From Gemmatimonadota bacterium (GTDB lineage Bacteria; Latescibacterota; UBA2968; UBA8231), in assembly GCA_028875335.1 (NCBI GenBank), contig JAPPEF010000046.1, positions 1 to 21,496 of the forward strand: a DNA stretch of 21,496 nt, read 5' to 3'. The position numbers were made by a program, and so were the translations under genes. Under the pieces are notes generated by a model, which worked only from the letters and a program-made list of their open reading frames with translations, had not been told where the DNA came from and did not search any database. Positions 11,786 through 19,624 of this stretch are shown here, in pieces (within the stretch, counting starts at the first letter, position 1; each line of letters starts with the position of its first letter).

Positions 11786-12064
11786 TTAGCGCTGGACGAT
11801 TCTGCTCTTTACGGCATTGGAGGGTTTGAAGGTCGGGGTCTTGTGCTTGGGGATTGCGATGGCTGCGCCAGCTTTGGGATTGCGGCCGGTGCGCGGTGCG
11901 CGCTCCACGACTTTGAAGGTGCCAAAACCGCGGATTTCGACGTGATCGCCCTCTTCCAATGCTTGGGCTATGGCTTCGATAAAACCCTCGATAACGGCCG
12001 TGGTGTCCACTTGGGAGAGCCCCGTACTCCGGGCTAGCTGCTGGGCGATTTCGGCTTTAGTCAT
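11786..12064 (-). CDS. HU/IHF family DNA-binding protein
   Basis: A 92-residue nucleoid protein of the HU/IHF family, full length. The N terminus MTKAEIAQQLARSTGLS is the helix-turn-helix-like dimerisation part. GFGTFKVVERAPRTGRNPKAG (46-66) matches the family signature, including the R-x-G-R-N-P arm that inserts into the minor groove. The helix FKPSNAVKSRI closes the fold. The pattern is HU/IHF-like without clearly separating HU from IHF, so no gene symbol is given. GGAG lies 7 bases before the ATG, a strong ribosome site that may allow higher expression than its neighbours. It sits 28 bp after the D-threonine-aldolase-like gene and one base before the sulfatase-like gene. This is an unusual place for a nucleoid protein, inside what looks like a metabolic operon. 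Confidence 0.95.
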   Translation of the reverse strand: MTKAEIAQQLARSTGLSQVDTTAVIEGFIEAIAQALEEGDHVEIRGFGTFKVVERAPRTGRNPKAGAAIAIPKHKTPTFKPSNAVKSRIVQR

Positions 12065-12092
12065 CTGCTTTCTCCGTTGCTATTGGTTGGCG

Positions 12093-13190
12093 TCAGCGCA
12101 AGAGACCCCGCGCCGAGATGTCCCATATTTTTTCCACGCGCCCCTTGCGGACAGCGACGAAGTAATTGTGGAGGAAGGTAGTCGAATCGGAATAGCCGAC
12201 GAGCAATTCGATCCGCTCGCCCAAGGCCGGTCCGGCCTGACCCTCTACAATGTCGAAGATCCCGTGTTCAGCAGACAGGCCGCGCAGGCGCAGATCGTCT
12301 CGGCCTAGCACCTCCGGCGGCTGGTGGCTGGACGACAGCGTTTTAAAGCCAGCATCGACAACGACCCGGTCGGCTGCGCGGCTGGTGACCGAGGTGAGCA
12401 CCGTTAAGGCGGGGGTGAGAGCTTCGACGTGGCATTTCTGGCGATACATGACGTCCATGAACACGCCGCCGCCGGCTTGGAGTTCAGTGACCCCGTCGTG
12501 GAGGGCACTGAGCTCGTATGAACCCGTGCCGCCGGCAGTGACGATATCTACTTGTATTCCATTGTCCTCCAGCAAGTTGCGGGATTCTACTAATATGTCC
12601 AATGCCGCATAACAGGCCTTTTTCTTGGCCGGGAGTGGCCAGCAGTCGAGCACGTGGCCCTCGTAGCCCATCAGGCCCTTGAACGCCAGCCCAGGTTGGT
12701 CGCTGATGGCTTTAGACAAGGCGAGAAGAGGAGGGCCAGGCTCCACGCCAACCCGCTTCATGCCAATGTCGATCTCCACGACCACGGGGATGCGGACGCC
12801 CTCGGCGTCGGCCGCGGCAGCCATAGGTTCGACGACGGCGATATTATCGACTGCGGCAATGACTTCGGCTTGGTGTTGCAGGCGGGCTAGGGCGGCGAAT
12901 TTCACCGGACTGACGATCTGATTGGCCAGCAGGATGGAAGATACGCCATGCGCGACCATCCACTCGGCTTCGCTCAATTTGGCGCAGGTGATGCCGCAGG
13001 CCCCGTTGGCCAGCTCGATATGGGCTATGGCCGGGGATTTGTGTGCCTTGCTGTGGGGCCGCCATTCCTTGCCATTGTCGCGGCAATACGCGGCCATGTG
13101 CTGCACATTGGATTCAAAGCGGTCGAGATCGAGTAGCAGCACCGGGGTTTCTAAATCGTCTAGGGTTTGGCCGGGCATGGGTTCATTCAC
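12093..13190 (-). CDS. D-threonine aldolase / D-serine dehydratase family PLP enzyme
   Basis: A 365-residue fold-type III PLP protein: an alanine racemase-like barrel (about residues 14-245) followed by the D-serine dehydratase-like C-terminal domain. The cofactor lysine should be K48 in RPHSKAHKSP, the family's R-P-H-x-K-x-H-K motif. TAGGTGSYE lies in the phosphate-binding region. In the C-terminal domain H309 (AEHG) and H341 (FLHNYF) are the likely metal-site residues. By family it would split D-threonine or related beta-hydroxy-D-amino acids, or dehydrate D-serine; which of these cannot be read here. The GTG start overlaps the preceding stop as GTGA. An ATG four codons later (13178) is an alternative. 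Its neighbours murQ and an aldo/keto reductase suggest a cell-wall or D-amino-acid catabolic setting. Confidence 0.87.
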   Translation of the reverse strand: MNEPMPGQTLDDLETPVLLLDLDRFESNVQHMAAYCRDNGKEWRPHSKAHKSPAIAHIELANGACGITCAKLSEAEWMVAHGVSSILLANQIVSPVKFAALARLQHQAEVIAAVDNIAVVEPMAAAADAEGVRIPVVVEIDIGMKRVGVEPGPPLLALSKAISDQPGLAFKGLMGYEGHVLDCWPLPAKKKACYAALDILVESRNLLEDNGIQVDIVTAGGTGSYELSALHDGVTELQAGGGVFMDVMYRQKCHVEALTPALTVLTSVTSRAADRVVVDAGFKTLSSSHQPPEVLGRDDLRLRGLSAEHGIFDIVEGQAGPALGERIELLVGYSDSTTFLHNYFVAVRKGRVEKIWDISARGLLR

Positions 13191-14131
13191 GGCGTAGATA
13201 ACCTCCAGTTGCCGGGGTTGAGTAGGGCTGAATCCGCGACCTCGATTGCGCGCATGGCTGCTACTAGATCGGGCGGTAGAGGACCGGCCTCGACTGCGCG
13301 GATATTGGCTTCGAGTTCGGAGACGTTCGTGGTGCCGAAAATAGCTGAATGAGCGCCGGAAGCAAAGGCGGCAAAGCGCAAAGCCAGTTCGGCCAGGTCC
13401 ATGCCTGCGTCCTGCGCTAGCCTCAGCAGGGGGGCGACCAACGGGGACAGATCAGCAAGCGAGGTCGGGAGCGAGTCGAGCCGATGCGACAGGACGCCTT
13501 GAAGGAAGATAGAGCGCAGGATGACGCCCGTACCCTGTGCTTGGGCGCGGGGGATTACCTTGCGTTCCATCCGGCGGTCGAGCGCGCTATACGGTATCTG
13601 CATCGAGCAAATTAGCTCGGGATGATCTAAGGCGTCGAGCGGAGCCTCTTCGCCGTACGTGGTAACGCCCCAATAGCGCACCCAGCCACGTTGGCAGTAC
13701 TGCGCTAGCAGGTCCAGCAGTTCTGGGGTTGCAAAGCGCGTGTCGAGGCTGTGCAACTGCACGAGTTCGAGCACATCGACGCCGAGCCTCTGCAAGCTCT
13801 GGCGCAGCGACTGCTCGACGGACTGACGCAGCGCCTGCCCGGTCAACAGCCCTGCGTTATCGGCATCTCGGATGGAGAGCTTGGTAGCAATTACGGGCTG
13901 ACACGTCAGTCCAGCACACGCACGGCCCACGAGACTTTCACTGCGGCCGTACTCCGCGGCCGTGTCGATGTAGTTGATACCTAGCTCCAAGGCGCGGCGG
14001 ATCAACTTAATCACGCGGTCATCTGGCGGCGGCGGCTGTTGATCCAAGCCATACGCTATGCCCAATTGCACGGTGCCAAGACCCAAGACGGACAGGCGCA
14101 AGTTCGTGTGGCCTAGGTTTGCGTATTGCAA
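13187..14131 (-). CDS. Aldo/keto reductase
   Basis: A 314-residue NADPH-dependent aldo/keto reductase of the TIM-barrel family. The catalytic tetrad is visible, numbered from the chosen start: D56 and Y61 in NYIDTAAEYG, K84 in VIATK and H127 in VQLHSLD. The C-terminal FGTTNVSELEANI is the cofactor-phosphate segment. The best start is TTG at 14131. The resulting N terminus (M)QYANLGHTNLRLSVLGLGT is the classic opening of this family, and GGAG sits exactly 7 bases upstream. The frame extends 30 codons further to 14221, but that part lies inside murQ and does not resemble the family. The gene overlaps the murQ end by 19 bp and the next start by 4 bp. The substrate is unknown. Confidence 0.92.
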   Translation of the reverse strand: MQYANLGHTNLRLSVLGLGTVQLGIAYGLDQQPPPPDDRVIKLIRRALELGINYIDTAAEYGRSESLVGRACAGLTCQPVIATKLSIRDADNAGLLTGQALRQSVEQSLRQSLQRLGVDVLELVQLHSLDTRFATPELLDLLAQYCQRGWVRYWGVTTYGEEAPLDALDHPELICSMQIPYSALDRRMERKVIPRAQAQGTGVILRSIFLQGVLSHRLDSLPTSLADLSPLVAPLLRLAQDAGMDLAELALRFAAFASGAHSAIFGTTNVSELEANIRAVEAGPLPPDLVAAMRAIEVADSALLNPGNWRLSTP

Positions 14132-15039
14132 GGGGATGCTCCAGTGGCAAGGGTGGCGGCCTTGACGCTTCCGCCGCAGGTGTCGAGAAGGTGTTGTGCT
14201 TGGGCGCGATCTAGTTGGCACAGCTCCATGACCAGCGCCAGCTTCAAGCCTCCTTCAGCCGCTTGCAGCCGGGCGGCGGCCACTTGTGGCGAGGCTCCGG
14301 TCAGCGTCGCAAAGATGCGCTCGGCGCGGTCGCGCAGCTTGGCATTGGTGGGTTGGAGATCGACCATGAGGTTACCGTATGTCTTGCCCAATTTCACCAT
14401 TGCGCCGGTGCTGATCATGTTGAGTACCAGCTTGGTCGCTGTTCCAGCCTTCATCCGCGTCGATCCAGTAATGACTTCCGGGCCGACCTCGGGGACGATC
14501 TTGATGGACGCGGCAACGGACTCGGCGGCCGTGGGGCTACACGTAAAAAAGATCGTCGGACAACCCCGCTGCACGGCGTACTCCATGCCGCTGATAACGA
14601 AAGGGGTTACGCCGCTGGCGGCAATGCCCATGACCACATCGGCCGGCCCCAAGCCTCGCTGGGCCAATTCGTTAAGTGCAACCTCGCGACTGTCTTCCGC
14701 ACCTTCTACGGCTTGGTACAGGGCAGCTAGCCCGCCGGCGATTAGGCCCTGCACCAACTGGGGGTCTGCGCCAAAGGTGGGGGGACATTCAGCCGCATCC
14801 AATACGCCGAGCCGACCGCTGGTACCCGCACCGAGGTAGAACAGGCGGCCTCCGTTCTCAAGCTGACTGGCTACCAAGTCAACCGCCTCGGCGATAGGGG
14901 CCAATTGCGTGGCGACCGCGGTTGGCACGAGGGCGTCTTCTCGATTGATGATCGCCAGCATCTCTAGCGTCGAGACTTCGTCGATGCACTCAGTGGCTGG
15001 ATTGCGCTGTTCGGTTTGCAGCTTGGACCAATTGCCCAT
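14113..15039 (-). CDS. murQ: N-acetylmuramic acid 6-phosphate etherase
   Basis: It cleaves the lactyl ether of MurNAc-6-phosphate to GlcNAc-6-phosphate and D-lactate, for recycling or scavenging of peptidoglycan sugars in the cytoplasm. The 308 residues match the family. ATECIDEVSTLEMLAIINRED at the N terminus, LGAGTSGRLGVLDAAECPPTF (SIS-domain sugar-phosphate loop with the catalytic-region Glu) and VITGSTRMKAGTATKLVLNM are diagnostic. So is KTYGNLMVDLQPTNAKL. A small C-terminal helical domain follows. The start is ATG 15039, with AGG about 9 bases upstream. The frame runs 13 codons further to 15078, into the probable promoter. As the first gene of the minus-strand operon it is the one whose expression the divergent intergenic region should set. 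No MurNAc kinase (anmK or murK) is in the window. Confidence 0.96.
   Translation of the reverse strand: MGNWSKLQTEQRNPATECIDEVSTLEMLAIINREDALVPTAVATQLAPIAEAVDLVASQLENGGRLFYLGAGTSGRLGVLDAAECPPTFGADPQLVQGLIAGGLAALYQAVEGAEDSREVALNELAQRGLGPADVVMGIAASGVTPFVISGMEYAVQRGCPTIFFTCSPTAAESVAASIKIVPEVGPEVITGSTRMKAGTATKLVLNMISTGAMVKLGKTYGNLMVDLQPTNAKLRDRAERIFATLTGASPQVAAARLQAAEGGLKLALVMELCQLDRAQAQHLLDTCGGSVKAATLATGASPCNTQT
14139..14142 (-). promoter_or_regulatory. Ribosome binding site deciding the TTG start of the aldo/keto reductase
   Basis: GGAG on the minus strand lies 7 bases before TTG at 14131. It selects the start that gives the family-typical N terminus instead of the 30-codon longer frame. It is embedded in the last codons of murQ. 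Confidence 0.65.
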
Positions 15040-15076
15040 ATTGAATCGCCTAGCACAAATGAAATGAACTGGACAC

Positions 15077-15104
15077 AAAATAGACAGCCAAGCCCGGCGA
15101 GCAA
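15077..15104 (-). promoter_or_regulatory. Candidate promoter for the murQ operon
   Basis: Read on the minus strand, TTGCTC (15104-15099) is followed after 16 bases by TATTTT (15082-15077). This resembles a sigma-70 type promoter, placing transcription start about 30 bases before the murQ ATG. The match is moderate and was found by eye. It lies back to back with the valS promoter. Confidence 0.38.
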
Positions 15105-15106
15105 AA

Positions 15107-15134
15107 TTGTCAGGTCAGGGGAAAGAGTTATATT
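15107..15134 (+). promoter_or_regulatory. Probable sigma-70 promoter for valS
   Basis: TTGTCA (15107-15112), a 16-base spacer, then TATATT (15129-15134), close to the sigma-70 consensus. Transcription would begin near 15141 and give a leader of about 37 bases with AAGGA 6 bases before the valS ATG. The leader is too short for a T-box, so no tRNA-sensing control of valS is visible. Confidence 0.55.
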
Positions 15135-15177
15135 TTTAGTTTAACCTTCATATTAAACACAAGGATAAGGACGCGGT

Positions 15178-17937
15178 ATGACGGAAGAATTGGCCAAGAC
15201 GTACGATCCCGTGGCGATTGAAAAAAAATGGTACGATTTCTGGGAGGAAAACGGCCATTTTAACGCGGGGATCAACCCGGACAAGCCCTCTTACAGCATA
15301 GTAATTCCTCCACCCAACGTGACGGGCGAGTTGCATATGGGCCACGCGATTCAACACGCCATCCACGACCTAGTGGTGCGGTGGAAGCGGATGCAGGGCT
15401 TTGAGACGCTCTGTCTGCCGGGCACGGATCACGCGGGCATTGCCACCCAGATGAAGGTCGAGCAGGAGCTTTTAGAAGTTGAGGGCAAGAATCGCTACGA
15501 CTTGGGACGCGACGCCATGCTCGACCGGATTTGGCAGTGGAAGGAAAAATACGGAGACGCCATCTATCGCCAATTGCGCCAACTCGGGGCCAGCTACGAT
15601 TGGCGATGGGAGCGGTTCACGCTCGACGATGAGTACGCCGAAGCCGTATTGCGGGCTTTCGAGCATTTTGCGGAAAAAGGGTGGATTTACCGCGGAACCC
15701 GCATGATCAACTGGTGCCCGCAGTGCCGCACCGTCATTTCCGACCTAGAGACCGAAGAGCGCGAGGTCGCCGGCCACTTATGGCACATTCGCTACCCGGC
15801 CCAAGACGGCGCACTGCAAGTCGTGGTCGCTACCACTCGGCCGGAGACGATGCTCGGGGATACGGGCGTGGCCGTCCATCCCAACGACGACCGCTGGCGC
15901 GAAGCCATCGGCCTGCAAGTTGAGCTACCGCTGATGGATAGAGCCATCCCCATCGTCGCCGATGAATACGCCGATCCCGAACTGGGCAGCGGGGCGGTCA
16001 AAGTTACTCCAGCCCACGATCCCAATGACTACGAGCTAGGGTTGCGCCACGACCTAGCACAAATCCAAGTCATTGGCTTTGACGGGGTTATGACCGAGGC
16101 AGCCGGCCGTTTTGAGGGGTTGGATCGCTACGCAGCTCGCGAGGCCGTGGTGGCTGCGTTGGAAGCCGAAGGGCTACTGGCAAAAATAGAGGATCACGAA
16201 CACGCCGTACCCCACCACGACAAGTGTGGCACGGTCGTCGAACCCCTGCCGATGGAGCAGTGGTTTATGAACATGAAGGAGATAGCGGCCAAGGTGCGGC
16301 CCGTGCTCGTGCAGCAGGATATCCAATACGCGCCCGACCGCTTCCGCCACTATGCCATCGAGTGGTTGGACCAAATACGCGATTGGGCTTTGTCGCGACA
16401 GATCTGGTGGGGACATCGCATTCCCGCTTGGTATTGCACCCATTGCAGCGCCGATGGGCTGAGCGCCATGGGCAACTTGGACCGGGAGCAAGCCCTGTGC
16501 GAGGGCAACTTCAGAGTTTCGGTGGCGGCTGGGGCCAAGCCCGTGGTTAGTGTGGCTAAGCCAGAGGCCTGTCCCGAATGCGGTGGCCAAGATTGGGTGC
16601 AAGACCCAGATGTGCTCGACACGTGGTTTTCTTCCGCGCTGTGGCCATTTGCCACCCTCGGTTGGCCGCAGAGACGCGACGCGCTGGAGTACTTTTATCC
16701 CACGGATTTGATGATCACGGCCCGCGACATTCTCTATTTGTGGGTTTTGCGGATGGCCATGACCTCGCTAGAGTTCGTAGAGCAGATTCCCTTTAAGACG
16801 GTGCTGGTCCACCCGACCATTCTGACCCAAGACGGCCGCCGTATGAGCAAGAGCTTGGGTACGGGCCTCAACCCGCTCGACTTGGTTGCGCGCTACGGTG
16901 CGGATGCGACCCGCTACTGTCTGTTGGCACAGGCCGGTGCCGTCCAAGATGTGCGCTTTGATGCCGCGGTCGAGAACAACCAAGTGCAGGCTTCGGCCAG
17001 TGCGGAGGCCGGCCGCAACTTTGGCAACAAGCTGTGGAATGCGACCCGCTTCGTGCTGATGAACATCGATGGATACGAGCCCGGCTCCTGCGAGCGGAGT
17101 GAGTTGGCCGACCGCTGGATCTGGAGCCGGTTGCAGGTGGCCGTGCGCGAGATGACTGAGGCCATGCAATCCTACCGCTTCAGCGACTTGACACGGGCGA
17201 TCTACGACTTCGTCTGGCGCGATTATTGCGATTGGTACCTCGAATTGGCCAAGGTGCGCTTGCAGGGAGGCGATCCCCAGGCGCGGCGCGTGGCCCAAGA
17301 GCATCTCGTGCGCGTGCTCGAAACTGCCCTGCGGCTGTTGCACCCCATTATGCCCTTTATCACCGAGACCCTGTGGCAGGCCCTGCCCCACGGCTTGTCG
17401 GCTAACAGCATCATGGTCGCGGATTGGCCGAAGTGCGATGACGCGCTGATAGACCAGGAGGCCGAAGCGCAAATGCAGTGTTTGCAAGAGGTGGTGACCG
17501 GGGTGCGGATCATTCGCGGCGAGATGAATGTTCCACCGGGCCGCAAAGTTGAGGTCTTGATTTCGGCGGCCTCGGACGAGGTCGAACAAACCCTGCGCCA
17601 ATCCATCCCCTACATCTCGCTGTTGACCCGGGCCGAATCCGTGCAAGTCGGCCAAGGGCTCGTCCGGCCGCCAGCTTCGGGTAGCGCGATGACGGCTGCG
17701 GCCGAGATTTTCGTGCCCTTAGAGGGATTGATCGACCTAGATGCAGAGCGGCAGCGGCTCAAACGAGAGATCCAAAAGATGGACGGCCTGCTCAAGGGCC
17801 TAGATGCCAAATTGGCCAATGACCGCTTCCTGACCAAAGCGCCGCCCAAAATCGTCGCACAGGAGCGCCAACGCCAAGCCGAATACCGCGCCACTCAGGA
17901 GAAGCTAAGCGCCAGCCTCAAGCTCGTCGAAGCCTAG
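15178..17937 (+). CDS. valS: Valine--tRNA ligase
   Basis: A class I aminoacyl-tRNA synthetase, 919 residues. The HIGH motif is HMGH (53-56) in PPPNVTGELHMGHA. The KMSKS loop reads RMSKS (555-559), with Arg for the first Lys, as in many long-form ValRS. The editing domain carries TTRPETMLGDTGVAVHPND (around 220-237), which removes mischarged threonine. Cysteine pairs WCPQC, WYCTHC and CPECGG look like zinc knuckles. DVLDTWFSSALWPF is typical of the catalytic core. The C-terminal arm (about 850-919) is a charged coiled coil that contacts tRNA. The ATG at 15178 has AAGGA 6 bases upstream and is the first ATG after the promoter. The stop directly abuts the rqcH ATG (TAGATG), so the two are probably coupled. 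Confidence 0.98.
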   Translation: MTEELAKTYDPVAIEKKWYDFWEENGHFNAGINPDKPSYSIVIPPPNVTGELHMGHAIQHAIHDLVVRWKRMQGFETLCLPGTDHAGIATQMKVEQELLEVEGKNRYDLGRDAMLDRIWQWKEKYGDAIYRQLRQLGASYDWRWERFTLDDEYAEAVLRAFEHFAEKGWIYRGTRMINWCPQCRTVISDLETEEREVAGHLWHIRYPAQDGALQVVVATTRPETMLGDTGVAVHPNDDRWREAIGLQVELPLMDRAIPIVADEYADPELGSGAVKVTPAHDPNDYELGLRHDLAQIQVIGFDGVMTEAAGRFEGLDRYAAREAVVAALEAEGLLAKIEDHEHAVPHHDKCGTVVEPLPMEQWFMNMKEIAAKVRPVLVQQDIQYAPDRFRHYAIEWLDQIRDWALSRQIWWGHRIPAWYCTHCSADGLSAMGNLDREQALCEGNFRVSVAAGAKPVVSVAKPEACPECGGQDWVQDPDVLDTWFSSALWPFATLGWPQRRDALEYFYPTDLMITARDILYLWVLRMAMTSLEFVEQIPFKTVLVHPTILTQDGRRMSKSLGTGLNPLDLVARYGADATRYCLLAQAGAVQDVRFDAAVENNQVQASASAEAGRNFGNKLWNATRFVLMNIDGYEPGSCERSELADRWIWSRLQVAVREMTEAMQSYRFSDLTRAIYDFVWRDYCDWYLELAKVRLQGGDPQARRVAQEHLVRVLETALRLLHPIMPFITETLWQALPHGLSANSIMVADWPKCDDALIDQEAEAQMQCLQEVVTGVRIIRGEMNVPPGRKVEVLISAASDEVEQTLRQSIPYISLLTRAESVQVGQGLVRPPASGSAMTAAAEIFVPLEGLIDLDAERQRLKREIQKMDGLLKGLDAKLANDRFLTKAPPKIVAQERQRQAEYRATQEKLSASLKLVEA

Positions 17938-19608
17938 ATGGCGTTTGATTACTTCACCATTCAAGCTCTAGCACAGGAGCTACAGGGACGCCTGCAAGGG
18001 GCGGTCATCGAGCGGGCCTATGCTCAGCCCACAGAACTCGCCTTTGCGGTTGACAAGGGCGATTGGCTGTACGGTGTGAGCGGCCGAGAGGGCTTGCTCT
18101 GCCTGCGGCGCGAAGCGTGGCCGCGATCTTGGCGGGCGAGCGACGGCCTGGAAAAGTACTTGGTGCGCGCGCGGATAGTAGCCGTGGAGGCCGAGCGCCG
18201 TGAGCGCATCTTGCGCTTGTGCCTAGAGCGTCGAGACCGCGCCGGTCGCCCGAGCTTTGGCGTCTTGGTATGCGAACTCATTCCCAACAAGGTGCGGTTT
18301 GTGCTGCATCGCCAAGCCGATGGCACAATTTTGGGCCACTGGGCAATGTCCAAGGACAAGTCTCCCGTAGGCAAGCCGTACCGGCCACCTGAGCCATCGG
18401 GCCGCTTGTTGCCCGGCACGGACGAACTATGCGCGTGGCGCGACCGACTGGCGAGTGCGGATACAGCCTTGGAAAAGACGGTGAGGCGCTGGTTGGCCGG
18501 AGCGGATGCTGCGGTGGTACGCGAGCTGATCTTCCGCAGCCAGCAGGGAGGGGGAGACGAACCTGTCACAGCCTTGTGGAACGCGGCCACAGAGGCGTAC
18601 ACCAGCGCGGTAACAGGCCACAGCTACGTGTGGCAAGAGGCGGGCCGATTTCACTTTTCCGCCCTTGAGCCGCGCCGTTTGCAAGGGTCCTACGAGCAGT
18701 TTGACGCGGTCAGTCCAGGGATATGGGCGGCGTGCCAACAGGAGCGGGAACAGCGCCGTCAACAGCAGACGCAGCAACAGATTCGCAGGAAGCTGAGCCA
18801 AACTTTGAAAAATGCCCGGCGGCGTTTGGCCGCCATGCAAGTCGAATTCGACGAGTCCACGCGCGCCGAAGAATACAAGCGAAAAGGGCACGCGCTATGG
18901 GCCAACATAGGACAGCTGTCCGGTCGACCCGCGCAAGTAGAGCTGGCCGACCTCTTCGATTCAGAGGGGGACTCGACCCTGCGAATTGATTTAGATGTAA
19001 ACCGCAGCTTGGTGGAAAACGCCGCAGCCTATTTAAAGGTCGCGCAAAAATATGAGCGCCGCCAACAAGCCCTGCCGCAGCGCCTGTCCGAACTCAAGCG
19101 TCAGTGCGCCCAATACGAGCATTGGATTGGTGCGGTCGATGCCGGTACTTGGGAAGCCGACGCCGCGCTGCAGAACTGGTTGGAGAGCAAGGTGACAAGT
19201 ACCGACAAAACGGCAAGCAAGCAGCCCCAAGCCCATCCCCGGCGCTACAGGACGTCCACGGGGTGGTCAGTGTGGGCCGGGCGCAACAACAAGGAAAACG
19301 ACGTGCTGACGCACAAAATGGCCGCGCAAAACGATCTGTGGTTTCACGCCCAGGGGTACTCGGGATCACACGTCGTTCTGCGGAGTGAAGGCCGCAAGGA
19401 AACCCCCAGCAAACAGACTATTGAAGAGGCCGCGTCCTTAGCCGCGTACTGGAGCAAGGGCAAAACGGCGAAAAAGGTCTCCGTGGCGTACACCTTAGTA
19501 AAACACGTCACCAAGCCGCGTGGCGGCGCGCCTGGGCAGGCGTTGTTGCGCCGTGAGAAAACGATCGTCGTAGAGCCCTCTTTGTTGAAGAAAGAATTGT
19601 TAGAATAG
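17938..19608 (+). CDS. rqcH: RqcH/NFACT family ribosome rescue factor (FbpA-like)
   Basis: A homologue of Bacillus RqcH and eukaryotic Rqc2/NEMF, which binds obstructed large ribosomal subunits carrying peptidyl-tRNA and recruits alanyl-tRNA to add C-terminal alanine tails that mark nascent chains for decay. It has 556 residues, the normal length. The order is NFACT-N (about 1-130), a helix-hairpin-helix-like region, a long charged coiled coil (about 265-320 and 365-400), and the NFACT-R domain near the C terminus with GWSVWAGRNNKENDVLTHKMA, DLWFHAQGYSGSHVVLRS and YTLVKHVTKPRGGAPG. The family's conserved Asp-Arg pair in NFACT-N aligns by eye with E89-R90 (RRERIL), a conservative change. ATG directly follows the valS stop with no separate ribosome site, pointing to coupled translation. 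The older name fibronectin-binding protein is misleading for a protein without a signal peptide. Confidence 0.93.
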   Translation: MAFDYFTIQALAQELQGRLQGAVIERAYAQPTELAFAVDKGDWLYGVSGREGLLCLRREAWPRSWRASDGLEKYLVRARIVAVEAERRERILRLCLERRDRAGRPSFGVLVCELIPNKVRFVLHRQADGTILGHWAMSKDKSPVGKPYRPPEPSGRLLPGTDELCAWRDRLASADTALEKTVRRWLAGADAAVVRELIFRSQQGGGDEPVTALWNAATEAYTSAVTGHSYVWQEAGRFHFSALEPRRLQGSYEQFDAVSPGIWAACQQEREQRRQQQTQQQIRRKLSQTLKNARRRLAAMQVEFDESTRAEEYKRKGHALWANIGQLSGRPAQVELADLFDSEGDSTLRIDLDVNRSLVENAAAYLKVAQKYERRQQALPQRLSELKRQCAQYEHWIGAVDAGTWEADAALQNWLESKVTSTDKTASKQPQAHPRRYRTSTGWSVWAGRNNKENDVLTHKMAAQNDLWFHAQGYSGSHVVLRSEGRKETPSKQTIEEAASLAAYWSKGKTAKKVSVAYTLVKHVTKPRGGAPGQALLRREKTIVVEPSLLKKELLE

Positions 19609-19611
19609 TCA

Positions 19612-19617
19612 TATAAT
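19612..19617 (+). promoter_or_regulatory. Perfect -10 hexamer just before miaA
   Basis: TATAAT in the 16-base AT-rich gap between rqcH and miaA, ending 7 bases before the miaA ATG. At that distance transcription would begin at or next to the A of ATG, giving a leaderless mRNA. No good -35 hexamer is seen at 16-18 bases upstream, and no ribosome site precedes the ATG. The call rests on position and consensus alone. Confidence 0.4.
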
Positions 19618-19624
19618 CAATAAT

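Noticed and set aside
14126..14839. Plus-strand open frame of 237 codons across murQ
   Set aside because: The murQ family motifs on the minus strand are complete here; the plus frame has a composition typical of an antisense shadow.
16768..17655. Long minus-strand open frame (295 codons) inside valS
   Set aside because: It is a shadow of valS: histidine-, glutamine- and leucine-rich low-complexity composition, no recognisable motif, and valS itself is intact across the same bases.
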